NCBI GenBank assembly: GCA_015478585.1
Contig: JADMIM010000005.1
Coordinates: 1-64,000, forward strand
Direction of reading: 5' to 3'
DNA from: Thermaceae bacterium
Lineage (GTDB): Bacteria; Deinococcota; Deinococci; Deinococcales; Thermaceae
DNA length: 64,000 bases
Both the position numbers and the translations under genes were made by a program. The notes under the pieces are model-generated. The model searched no databases. It was given only the letters and a program-made list of their open reading frames with translations, and was not told the DNA's origin. The number at the start of each line of letters is the position of its first letter. The stretch's first letter is position 1. Below, piece by piece: positions 55,359 to 64,000 of this stretch.

Positions 55359-55763
55359 CTACCGCTTCTTCAGCCCACGCAGCCGCTCTGCCGCCTCCGT
55401 CGCGCTAATCTCGCCTTTTTCCAGTGCCGCCAGCACTCCGTCTTTCTCCTCGGTAGAAGGGACGGCAGCTTCGGGCTCGTCGCCCAGGTCTTCATAGCCC
55501 AAGGTGCGCAGCATCCCGTTGAAGCGCGAGAGTACCGTCGGATACGAGACCCCCAGGATGCCTCCCACCTTGCGCAGGTTGCCCCGCGTTTTGATATATA
55601 GCCGCATGAACTCGAGCTGCTCTGGCGGCAACAGGGCGAACTCGTTGGGGGCATACTCCCCGCGAATTTCGGTACGGCACTCGGGGTTGGCGCAGATTAG
55701 CCCGGATATACGCACCTGGCTACCGCAAGCCGGACAGGCCGTGGGCATCGGATAAATTTTCAT
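55359..55763 (-). CDS. DUF2089 protein: zinc ribbon, helix-turn-helix and C-terminal helical module
   Basis: The 134-residue protein has an N-terminal zinc ribbon (CPACGS at 11-16, then CANPEC), and a helix-turn-helix (NLRKVGGILGVSYPTVLSRFNGML). Its C-terminal module EEKDGVLAALEKGEISATEAAERLRGL closely resembles the N-termini of three other proteins in the same operon. DUF2089 proteins are presumed transcription regulators. As last gene of the operon it may be its feedback regulator acting on the palindrome at 59022-59040; this is inference. Confidence 0.85.
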   Translation of the reverse strand: MKIYPMPTACPACGSQVRISGLICANPECRTEIRGEYAPNEFALLPPEQLEFMRLYIKTRGNLRKVGGILGVSYPTVLSRFNGMLRTLGYEDLGDEPEAAVPSTEEKDGVLAALEKGEISATEAAERLRGLKKR

Positions 55764-55791
55764 GTGGGTTCTCCGGCGGGGGTTGGGTTTT

Positions 55792-56202
55792 TCATGGGTA
55801 AAGCCCCAGTTGGGTCATCGCGCCAAGGTCGTCGCGCAGCATGTGGTGTTCGACCACCTTGCCCTGGCGGATGCGGAAGAAGTGGACGTGCTCCGCAAAA
55901 AACCGCTTTCCGGTGGGGGCGAAGTCCAGGTAGTCACCGGTGTGCCGTCCGCTCACCAGCACCCTCGCCACCACCCGCTCTCCGGTGCAGAGCAGCTCCT
56001 TGACCTCGAGTTCCAACTCGCTAAAAGCCCCCCGCACCCATTCCACGCTGGCCTTGAATTCCTCGGCTCCCTGGCCTTCACTGGCATCGGGTGCGGCATG
56101 GTTGAGATAATCCGAGGCTATGTAGTCTTCAGCCTGCTCGAGGCACCCACTCTGGAAAGCCTGGAAAGCTTTGTGTACCACGGCGATATTGCTCAAGGAC
56201 AT
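55792..56202 (-). CDS. SnoaL-like / ester cyclase-type NTF2-fold protein
   Basis: From ATG 56202 (GAGGTGG upstream) the product has 136 residues with the SnoaL-like pattern: DYLNHAAPDASEGQGAEEFKASVEWVRGAFSELELEVKELLCTGERVVARVLVSGRHTGD and a closing VEHHMLRDD. This family folds as an alpha+beta barrel with a pocket; many members are of unknown function. It sits between a small hydrophobic protein and the DUF2089 gene in the operon, starting 8 nt after the previous stop. Confidence 0.82.
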   Translation of the reverse strand: MSLSNIAVVHKAFQAFQSGCLEQAEDYIASDYLNHAAPDASEGQGAEEFKASVEWVRGAFSELELEVKELLCTGERVVARVLVSGRHTGDYLDFAPTGKRFFAEHVHFFRIRQGKVVEHHMLRDDLGAMTQLGLYP

Positions 56203-56210
56203 ATTCCACC

Positions 56211-56537
56211 TCACCAGATGCCCACCTTGACCTGGACTTTGTTTTGAACCTCGACCTCGACCAGCCCGAAGGGCGACAGCTTGCGCAGTTCCCAGGTTTG
56301 GCCGTGTACCGCCCGCAGCACTTGCAGCACGTACTCAGTCTGGGGCCTGTAGCCTTCCCGGCGGATAATCCAGGCCGCGACGGCGGGGGCCAGCTCGAGC
56401 AAGCTCAGCGGCGCAAAAAAGAAGAGGGGTATCGGCAGTTCCCGCACCCGAACCCACACGTAAACCAAGCGGGGACGTAGTAAAAAGATCTTTTGCAGAA
56501 CCCGTGAGCTGTCAGAAGGTTTGATCTGTGCAAGCAT
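56211..56537 (-). CDS. Small protein with hydrophobic centre, 108 residues
   Basis: ATG 56537 has AGGAGG 7 nt upstream. The protein is basic at the N-terminus, with an apolar stretch around residues 32-56 (IPLFFFAPLSLLELAPAVAAWII) and a strand-rich C-terminus ending VEVEVQNKVQVKVGIW. A peripheral or single-pass membrane position is plausible. I recognise no family. The longer frame upstream is built from repeated GTCGCAGG/GAGACC words and is not coding. Confidence 0.65.
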   Translation of the reverse strand: MLAQIKPSDSSRVLQKIFLLRPRLVYVWVRVRELPIPLFFFAPLSLLELAPAVAAWIIRREGYRPQTEYVLQVLRAVHGQTWELRKLSPFGLVEVEVQNKVQVKVGIW

Positions 56538-56649
56538 AGTCGCCCTCCTGGAGGTGATAACGCTGTGTCGCAGGGCACAGGTCGCAGGTCGCATGACGAA
56601 ACCCTTATCTTTGGCCTGAGACCTGAGACTCGAGACTTGCGACATCGGC

Positions 56650-57090
56650 TCAGACCACCTCGATCAATACTTTCATGGGGCCGCTCATCTTGCCGTTGGT
56701 GTCGCCCATCTTGGCGATATCGTTGATTTCCACGTCCAGCAGGCGGCCCTCTGGCAAGTCGTGCTTGAGCATATCGAAGATACCCGCCAAATCTATGCCC
56801 TGTGCGCCCAGTTCGGCTTTGGCATCGGGCGGGATAAAGTTGGAAGCGAACTTGGCCAGCGAGGCCGGGACATTCACCTTTACCTTCACATCCTGACCGT
56901 CCACAATGATGCGAATCATCTTGGCGATGCCTTTGGCAGGCTGAGGCGTGGTCGCCAGAGAGTAGGCGTAGCCCGCGTTCTGCTGGGTCTTGGCCGCACT
57001 CTCGTCCACGGCCTCGAGCAGCCGCAGGGCTTCTTCAATGGAAATCTTGCCTTCCTTGACCATGTCCATGATGCGTTTTTTGTCTTCCAT
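56650..57090 (-). CDS. Unknown protein with N-terminal SHOCT-like helical module, 146 residues
   Basis: Residues 1-30 (DKKRIMDMVKEGKISIEEALRLLEAV) match the opening of the two DUF4097 proteins upstream. Residues 55-146 are a separate domain with paired strands (MIRIIVDGQDVKVKVNVPASLA; MSGPMKVLIEVV). No catalytic residues are evident. The gene is separated from the next upstream one by the R3 spacer. A cytosolic adaptor or sensor role is possible; function unknown. Confidence 0.7.
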   Translation of the reverse strand: MEDKKRIMDMVKEGKISIEEALRLLEAVDESAAKTQQNAGYAYSLATTPQPAKGIAKMIRIIVDGQDVKVKVNVPASLAKFASNFIPPDAKAELGAQGIDLAGIFDMLKHDLPEGRLLDVEINDIAKMGDTNGKMSGPMKVLIEVV

Positions 57091-57105
57091 AGTGCTCCTT
57101 CGGAG

Positions 57106-57197
57106 CGTTGACCGTTTACGGTTTACCGTTCACCGCAAAATCGAAAATCTTGCTGCTTCCCAATTCGCGCCTTTGATCTTGCCGTAAACGGTCAACG
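57106..57197. repeat. R3 inverted-repeat spacer inside the operon
   Basis: CGTTGACCGTTTACGG (57106-57121) and CCGTAAACGGTCAACG (57182-57197) are perfect 16-bp inverted repeats enclosing 60 bp between two operon genes. Related words bound the spacer at 21628-21739. Confidence 0.75.
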
Positions 57198-57204
57198 ATC
57201 AACG

Positions 57205-57987
57205 TCATTTCGCCTCGAGTTCCAGACTGCCCATGCGCACGAACACCTCGAGCGCAGCCTTACCATCACCGAGTTGTAGACTGCCGCCGTTCCCGGCAAA
57301 GCCCTTGGTTTCCAGGTTGCCCATGCTGACCCCGCTCTGCACACGCACACTCGTGCCCTTTTCTAGCTCGAGTTCGGCGTTGCCCATCGTCACCCGCAGG
57401 CGGTGTGAGCCTTCTTTGAGCAACAGCGAGCCTTCGATATTTCCCGCACTCACTTCCAAATCCAGACCCTGCACCTCGTCTAGCTCGACATTCCCCGCCA
57501 TCACTCGGCCTTTGAGAAAAGCGATGCCCTCGGCTTCAATCTGGGCAGCCTTGCTATCTACCTCGAGGCCCCAGCCCGGCGGCAGGCGCATCTCCACCGG
57601 CCCCACGTGGCCCAAAATTCCCAGGAAGCTGCCCCCCGGCAGGCGCGGCGTGACCTCCAAATCTTGCCCCACCTGGCGCACTTCTGCGCTGCCCTCGATA
57701 TGGGGCTGGGACAGGCTATTGTCGAGCTTGGCCTCGAGCGCCCCAGCCAGCAAGCGCACCCGCACCCACCGCAGCGGTTGGGCCTCACCCGAAGGCGGCA
57801 AGGTTTCGCTCTTGAAACCGGCTTTCCCTGCGGCTGCTCCGTTGCTTCCCACCGCATCCCTGATGACCTGGTCGGCCTGGTTCAGGGCCTGGTCGGCTTC
57901 GTCCAGGGCCGAGTAGAGCAGGTTGGCTTCTTCCTGAGTGATTTTGCCCGCGCCCAGCAGGGCTTGAATGCGTTCACGCTCGGACAT
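57205..57987 (-). CDS. DUF4097-type protein with SHOCT-like module, 260 residues
   Basis: Residues 1-30 form the helical module (ERERIQALLGAGKITQEEANLLYSAL). Residues 75-260 are repeating short strands (MAGNVELDEVQGLDLEVSAGNIEGSLLLKEG, GVSMGNLETKGFAGNGGSLQLGDGKA), the right-handed beta-helix-like DUF4097 fold. In Firmicutes YvlB has the same order and belongs to an envelope-stress operon. Function is unknown; a membrane-stress scaffold is a guess by analogy. It overlaps its paralogue upstream by 14 bp. Confidence 0.82.
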   Translation of the reverse strand: MSERERIQALLGAGKITQEEANLLYSALDEADQALNQADQVIRDAVGSNGAAAGKAGFKSETLPPSGEAQPLRWVRVRLLAGALEAKLDNSLSQPHIEGSAEVRQVGQDLEVTPRLPGGSFLGILGHVGPVEMRLPPGWGLEVDSKAAQIEAEGIAFLKGRVMAGNVELDEVQGLDLEVSAGNIEGSLLLKEGSHRLRVTMGNAELELEKGTSVRVQSGVSMGNLETKGFAGNGGSLQLGDGKAALEVFVRMGSLELEAK

Positions 57988-58792
57988 TTTGATCCTCCAA
58001 AGTCAGGTCGCCACTCATCACGTTGAGCAGCAATCGAGCCTTACCACCACCAACGGTGCCGCTTACCTTGCGCTTTTCCTGAGTGAAATTGCCGTGCCCA
58101 TCCAGCTCGCCGCTGGAGAGCTTGCCCAGCACCTGCACCGAGCTGTCGCGGAAGCGGATTTGGACATCGCCGCTCATCACCTCGAGCCTGTGCTCGCCTT
58201 CGCTGAGGATGAGTTCGGCCTCTAAGTCGCCGGACATAACCCGCAGGTCTACCCCGCGCACGTCAATCAGCTCGACATCGCCGCTGGCGACGTTCCCGCG
58301 CACGAAGGGCAGCCCGTTGACCTCGAGGTTTCCTGAGGCCAGCTCGACTTCTAAGCCCCAACCTTCGGGCAAGTGAATCTCGGGGTCGGAGCCAGAGCTA
58401 TAGTCAAAGTCCCAGTTGATGTTCAGGCCCAAAAATTTAGTCAAACCTTTGCGGCGGGAGCTATAATTACTCGAGATTACTAAGTCCTGACCCTGCTCCT
58501 GCACCTGTACGTCGCCCTCGATGCGGGGTTTTTGCAGGTCTTTGTCGAGGTAGACCCCTAAGTCTTCCGAATCCAGCCGCACTTTGAGCCAGCGCAGGTT
58601 CGGCAGGTAGCTGATGTCATCCTCTCCCCTGTTTTGCGGAGCGATTGGTGAAATAGGCGGCACGGGTGGGAGGGGAATCTCGAGGCGGCTGGGGGTCTCG
58701 ACTTCGGCTAGCGCGTCGAGCAGTAGGGCGGCTTCCTCAGGGGTGATTTTGCCCTCGCTGACCAGGCGAATAATGCGTTCGCGTTCGTCCAT
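57974..58792 (-). CDS. DUF4097-type protein with SHOCT-like module, 272 residues
   Basis: ATG 58792 follows AGGAGC. Residues 1-28 (DERERIIRLVSEGKITPEEAALLLDAL) repeat the module. A Pro-rich linker (residues 35-52) leads to a DUF4097 beta domain with SGNLEVNGLPFVRGNVASGD, VMSGDLEAELILSEGEHRLEVMSGDVQI and a terminal NVMSGDLTLED. The SGDL/SGDV period of about 20 residues marks the beta-helix coils. It is paralogous to the gene at 57205-57987. Confidence 0.83.
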   Translation of the reverse strand: MDERERIIRLVSEGKITPEEAALLLDALAEVETPSRLEIPLPPVPPISPIAPQNRGEDDISYLPNLRWLKVRLDSEDLGVYLDKDLQKPRIEGDVQVQEQGQDLVISSNYSSRRKGLTKFLGLNINWDFDYSSGSDPEIHLPEGWGLEVELASGNLEVNGLPFVRGNVASGDVELIDVRGVDLRVMSGDLEAELILSEGEHRLEVMSGDVQIRFRDSSVQVLGKLSSGELDGHGNFTQEKRKVSGTVGGGKARLLLNVMSGDLTLEDQNVRA

Positions 58793-58800
58793 AGGCGCTC

Positions 58801-58998
58801 CTATAGCGATTGGGTCTGCCGCACCGCAGGGGGCAGCTTTGAGGGCTCTAAAGTCTCGGCCCAACCCCTTAGCCACTCGGCGATGCGGTGACGGAGGGAG
58901 CTTTGGGGAAGCTGGCGAAACAGGTCGGCCTCGAGGCGCAACTGTGCGGTCTTGGCCTGGGCTTCAATTTGAAGTTTTGCAAACTCGCTACCCAACAT
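58801..58998 (-). CDS. Small soluble protein opening the operon, 65 residues
   Basis: ATG 58998 is 7 nt after AAGGAGG and about 20 nt from a consensus promoter, so this short frame is very probably translated. The product is amphipathic and helical (FAKLQIEAQAKTAQLRLEAD, then SLRHRIAEWLRGWAETL) without membrane segment or known motif. It lies 8 bp before the first DUF4097 gene. Confidence 0.7.
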   Translation of the reverse strand: MLGSEFAKLQIEAQAKTAQLRLEADLFRQLPQSSLRHRIAEWLRGWAETLEPSKLPPAVRQTQSL

Positions 58999-59019
58999 AC
59001 ATGGCCTCCTTGGTTTAAG

Positions 59020-59049
59020 AGTATAAACCTCGGGTTTATATTATGTCAA
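59020..59049 (-). promoter_or_regulatory. Promoter of the DUF4097/DUF2089 operon
   Basis: On the minus strand TTGACA (59049-59044) and TATACT (59025-59020), 18 bp apart: an almost perfect promoter. Confidence 0.85.
59022..59040. promoter_or_regulatory. Palindromic operator in the promoter spacer
   Basis: TATAAACC-TCG-GGTTTATA is a perfect 8-3-8 palindrome that fills the spacer and overlaps the -10 box, an ideal site for a dimeric repressor. Confidence 0.7.
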
Positions 59050-59067
59050 GTTGAGCTTTATTTATTA

Positions 59068-60837
59068 TTAGGTTTTGTTTTCATTTGATTGGACGAGCCC
59101 TTCAAAAAGCTTGATTCTCTCTACCAGTACGGCGATTCCACCCTGCCAGAAGGCTTCGCTCTCGAGGTCGAAGCCAAAATGCGCGGCCAACTCCTTGGCC
59201 GGATATTTGCCTACCGAGGCCAGCAGGTGGTCGTAGTGGGCCACGAACTCTGGCCCTTCTTGCTGATATTTACGGTACAGCGCCAACCCGAAGAGCTGCC
59301 CGAAGGCGTAGGGATAGTTATAGAAGTTGGAGCCGTAGTAATGACCCTTCACAGCCCACATATAGGGGTGAAAACTAGCCAGGCCATCGCCGTAGGTCTG
59401 GGTCTGGGCCTGGGTGGTCAGGTCGCAGAACTCTTCCGGCGAAAGTTCGCGCTCGCGGCGTTTGGCGAAGACTGCCTGCTCGAATAAAAAGCGAGCGTGG
59501 ATGTCCACGATCACCTGGGCTGCTCCCTGCAAAATGCCCTCGAGCACCACCACCGCCTCACCCTGCGGCAGCACCCGCAAGGCGGCTTCGCCCACTACGG
59601 TCTCGTTCATGATGGAGGCCGTCTCGGCCAAGGTCATGGGCTCCTGGCGCAGTAGATAGGGCACATCCCGCAGGCAGTGATTGTGGTAGGCGTGGCCTAG
59701 CTCGTGGGCCATGGTGGAGACCGCATCGAAGGAGTCTTCGTAGTTGGTCAGGATGCGCGAGAGACCCCCACCGATGGAGGCACAATAGGCTCCGCCCACC
59801 TTGCCTTTGCGCGGGGGTGCGTCAATCCAGTGCTCGGCATAGGCCCGCGCGGCCAGGTCGGCATCGGCCCGTGAAAACTTGGTCAGATGCTCCACGATAA
59901 AAGCCCGCCCCTCTTCCCAACCCCATTTTTTCTGCAAATGGCCTACCGGGGCGAATAAATCCCACCAGTCCAGCTTGCTTTTGCCCAGGGCCTTGGCCTT
60001 GGCAGCAAAATAGCGCCGCCAATCAGGAAAGCTCGAGACCATCGCGCTTTGCATGGCCTGCAAGGTTTTGCGGGTGATGCGGTTCTCGAAAAGGGTGGGG
60101 GCGATGTCGTCTTCCCAGCCCCGCTTGCGGTTGAGCGTCGAGACCTCACCCTTGTAGCCGTTCAGGGCGGCAGCGATGGCGGTCTGGTTGGCTTTCCAAG
60201 CCATCAGCTCGGCCTCGAAGGCGGCCCGGCGAACCGCTGGGTCGGGATTGGTTGCCAGGTTGCGTACGGCGGGCATGGGCAATTCCTGGCCGTCCACCAC
60301 AGCGGTGATTTGACTGGTGAGGTTGCCGTGCAGCTTGACCCAGCCCCGCCCCCCCGACAACGAGAGTTCGGAGGCCAGCACTTCTTCAGTCTCGGACATC
60401 TGATGCTGGGCCTGCACCTTGGCCTCGTCAATCAGAATTTGGTATTGGCCTGCCTGCACGGCCTCAGCGTCCAGTTTTGCCAGCCAGGAAGTGCGGCGAG
60501 GAAGCTGTTTCTGGTACTCGAGGTACAGGATGTCCAGCTCAGAGAGCTTGGCCTGCGCGGCTTGGTCGGCGCTGTTGGTGTCCACCAGCATAAAAACATA
60601 GCTATACAGCGGCAAGAACTCTTCACCAAAGGCGTTGAGGCGTTCTACCAGGGTCTGAAACACTGCTCGGTCAGAAGGCTGCGCGGGTCGCTCGGCAATC
60701 TTGTTGGCATCGAAAAAAGTTTTGAGTTCACGCAGTTGGGCCTCGAGGCTGGCCCAGCTCTGTTCAAACTTGGGCGACTCGAGGCCCGGAAAAAGCGGGC
60801 TCAAGTCCCACCTGGGCAACTCACTGACCGTGCTCAT
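59068..60837 (-). CDS. pepF: Oligoendopeptidase F family metallopeptidase (M3)
   Basis: The protein of about 589 residues has the M3 zinc motif TMAHELGHAYH with a downstream Glu ligand (MTLAETASIMNE) and the C-terminal GLASFHPYMWAVKGHYYGSNFYNYPYAFGQLF region of PepF proteins. It degrades short peptides in the cytosol. I chose the second of two adjacent ATGs (60837) because TATACT (rev 60850-60845) ends 7 nt before it, the spacing seen in other leaderless genes here; ATG 60840 is the alternative. Monocistronic. Confidence 0.95.
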   Translation of the reverse strand: MSTVSELPRWDLSPLFPGLESPKFEQSWASLEAQLRELKTFFDANKIAERPAQPSDRAVFQTLVERLNAFGEEFLPLYSYVFMLVDTNSADQAAQAKLSELDILYLEYQKQLPRRTSWLAKLDAEAVQAGQYQILIDEAKVQAQHQMSETEEVLASELSLSGGRGWVKLHGNLTSQITAVVDGQELPMPAVRNLATNPDPAVRRAAFEAELMAWKANQTAIAAALNGYKGEVSTLNRKRGWEDDIAPTLFENRITRKTLQAMQSAMVSSFPDWRRYFAAKAKALGKSKLDWWDLFAPVGHLQKKWGWEEGRAFIVEHLTKFSRADADLAARAYAEHWIDAPPRKGKVGGAYCASIGGGLSRILTNYEDSFDAVSTMAHELGHAYHNHCLRDVPYLLRQEPMTLAETASIMNETVVGEAALRVLPQGEAVVVLEGILQGAAQVIVDIHARFLFEQAVFAKRRERELSPEEFCDLTTQAQTQTYGDGLASFHPYMWAVKGHYYGSNFYNYPYAFGQLFGLALYRKYQQEGPEFVAHYDHLLASVGKYPAKELAAHFGFDLESEAFWQGGIAVLVERIKLFEGLVQSNENKT

Positions 60838-60851
60838 CATTCTTAGTATAC

Positions 60852-62876
<2,025 letters not shown>

Positions 62877-62883
62877 CAAAGGG

Positions 62884-63140
62884 GGAAGCTAAGGGTGCAG
62901 AGGGCACAGAGCTAAACGCAAAACGCTGAGGGCAGAGAGCCAAAAGCTGAAAGCCGAAGGCCGAAGACAACCGCAAAAGATAAAATGCAAGGGGCCAAAA
63001 AGCTACACCAGGACAGCACAATTGACCTATCGAGAAACGTCGTCTGGGACGGGGTTTGTGTTTTTAGGTTGTTGACTTTGAGTTTTTGGCGTTCAGGGTT
63101 AGACGTTTGACGTTCGACGGCCTTTGGCGTTTTGCCCTCC
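62884..63140 (-). repeat. R1 dispersed intergenic repeat, copy H (inverted, near complete)
   Basis: The core at 63001-63052 on the minus strand begins CCGTCCCAGACGACG. Arms of about 110 and 85 bp flank it: purine-rich on the left (AACGCAAAACGCTGAGGGC) and T-rich on the right (TTTTTGGCGTTCAGGGTTAG). They are mutually complementary in scattered blocks. Confidence 0.8.
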
Positions 63141-63200
63141 CCCACAAATCAAAAATTTCAAGGCACAATCTCAGCCTCGAGGCTTGTTATCCTAAAGGTT

Positions 63201-64000
63201 ATGCACGTCGAGAATGTAATCGGCAAAACTCCTATGGTGCGGCTGCACAAGGTGGTGGAGCCTGGTATGGCCGAGGTCTGGGTCAAGCTCGAGGGGGCTA
63301 ACCCCGGCGGCTCCATCAAAGACCGCACCGCCTGGTACTTGATTAAAGATGCCGAGGAGCGCGGAATCCTGCGGCCTGGCTCGAGCCAGACCATTGTCGA
63401 GCCCACCAGCGGCAATACGGGTATTGGACTGGCGATGGTAGCAGCCAGCCGGGGCTACAAGCTGGTGCTGACCATGCCCGCCCAGATGTCCGAGGAGAGG
63501 AAGCGTACCTTGCGGGCCTACGGGGCTGAACTCATCCTGACCGACCCCGCGCGGCGGATGCTAGCCGCCAGAGAAGAAGCCCAGCGCATCGCCCAGGAGC
63601 GCGGAGCCTATTTACCCGACCAGTTCGACAACCCAGCCAATGCCAGGGCCCATTACGAGACCACCGGCCCGGAGATTTACACCGCGATGAGCGGAAAAGT
63701 TGATGCCTTCGTCTATGGGACGGGAACGGGCGGGACGATTATGGGCGTGGGGAACTACCTGCGCGAGCGGGTTCCCGGCGTGCAAATCGTGGCCTGCGAA
63801 CCGGCCCGTAGTAACGTAATTTCTGGCGGGCAGACCGGCTCGCACCAGTTTCAGGGGATGGGGCCGGGGTTTATCCCGCCCAACCTGGACGTAAAAATGC
63901 TCGACCGGGTACTGCAAATCTACGAGGAAGACGGCTTCCCGCTGGCCCGCCGCCTGGTTAAAGAAGAAGGCTTATTCGTGGGCATGAGTGCCGGAGGCAT
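63201..64000 (+). CDS. cysK: Cysteine synthase (O-acetylserine sulfhydrylase), C-terminus outside the window
   Basis: The first 266 residues are present. NPGGSIKDRTAWY contains the PLP-binding Lys, EPTSGNTGIGLAMVAA the substrate loop, and GTGTGGTIMGVGNYL the phosphate-binding glycines. The enzyme joins sulfide to O-acetylserine to make cysteine; the related CBS/CysM type cannot be excluded. The Thermus enzyme matches closely from residue 3 onward, supporting ATG 63201. TATCCT (63188-63193) ends 7 nt upstream, giving a leaderless mRNA. Confidence 0.94.
   Translation, partial: MHVENVIGKTPMVRLHKVVEPGMAEVWVKLEGANPGGSIKDRTAWYLIKDAEERGILRPGSSQTIVEPTSGNTGIGLAMVAASRGYKLVLTMPAQMSEERKRTLRAYGAELILTDPARRMLAAREEAQRIAQERGAYLPDQFDNPANARAHYETTGPEIYTAMSGKVDAFVYGTGTGGTIMGVGNYLRERVPGVQIVACEPARSNVISGGQTGSHQFQGMGPGFIPPNLDVKMLDRVLQIYEEDGFPLARRLVKEEGLFVGMSAGG

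Overview
The window reads as chromosomal DNA of a member of the Thermaceae (Deinococcota), most likely Meiothermus; the genus is an inference. Supporting signs are a 28-residue THX ribosomal protein directly behind S20, an RsmF methyltransferase and a cysteine synthase of Thermus type, a TmrAB-like heterodimeric ABC exporter, SpoVS, CsaB, and many start codons placed 6-8 nt after a -10 box (leaderless mRNAs). The palindrome CTCGAG is strikingly over-represented throughout. I see no tRNA, rRNA, CRISPR array, phage or intact insertion sequence.

Layout. 1-2412: 5' part of glutamate synthase large subunit (minus). 2722-7830: SpoVS, a YugP-like metallopeptidase, a LysE exporter divergent from an Lrp regulator, a DnaQ-like exonuclease and an unknown two-part protein. 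8059-14504: csaB, a DUF5693 membrane protein and uridine kinase as one overlapping minus-strand operon, then a TPR/HD-GYP/GGDEF protein. 14831-19600: a MarR repressor divergent from a hydrolase/SnoaL/TMEM175/SDR/DUF4405 cluster across a 38-bp palindromic operator. 19732-25979: TmrAB-like exporter, an unknown protein and a cytochrome P450. 26334-30720: LuxS, pterin dehydratase, L13-S9 and MutS2. 31008-33066: two-domain sulfurtransferase and an orphan PAS kinase. 33195-40964: cytochrome c maturation (ccdA, ccmB, ccmC, ccmD, ccmE, ccmF, ccmG, ccmH, a CcmI-cytochrome c fusion) ending in a Rieske protein, without ccmA. 41033-47733: TyrRS, S20-THX, PSP1 protein, DNA polymerase III delta', phosphoesterase and OpgC-like protein. 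48119-55118: GNAT protein, TPR proteins, a nitroreductase/SagB-like orphan, small rhodanese and a second orphan kinase. 55359-58998: a seven-gene minus-strand operon in which four proteins carry the same short helical module, under a promoter with a perfect palindrome. 59068-64000: oligoendopeptidase F, AcpS, RsmF and the start of a cysteine synthase.

The least explained content is in the spacers. One dispersed intergenic repeat (called R1 here) has a conserved core of about 52 bp able to fold into a hairpin, flanked by A-rich and T-rich arms. It occurs eight times, always between genes and in all contexts (convergent, divergent, co-directional). A second MITE-like element (R2) occurs twice, once nested inside an R1 copy, and its terminal motif recurs alone, often at gene 3' ends. 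A third inverted repeat (R3) sits between genes of two different operons. R1/R2 and the 55.4-59.0 kb operon are the best candidates for something undescribed.
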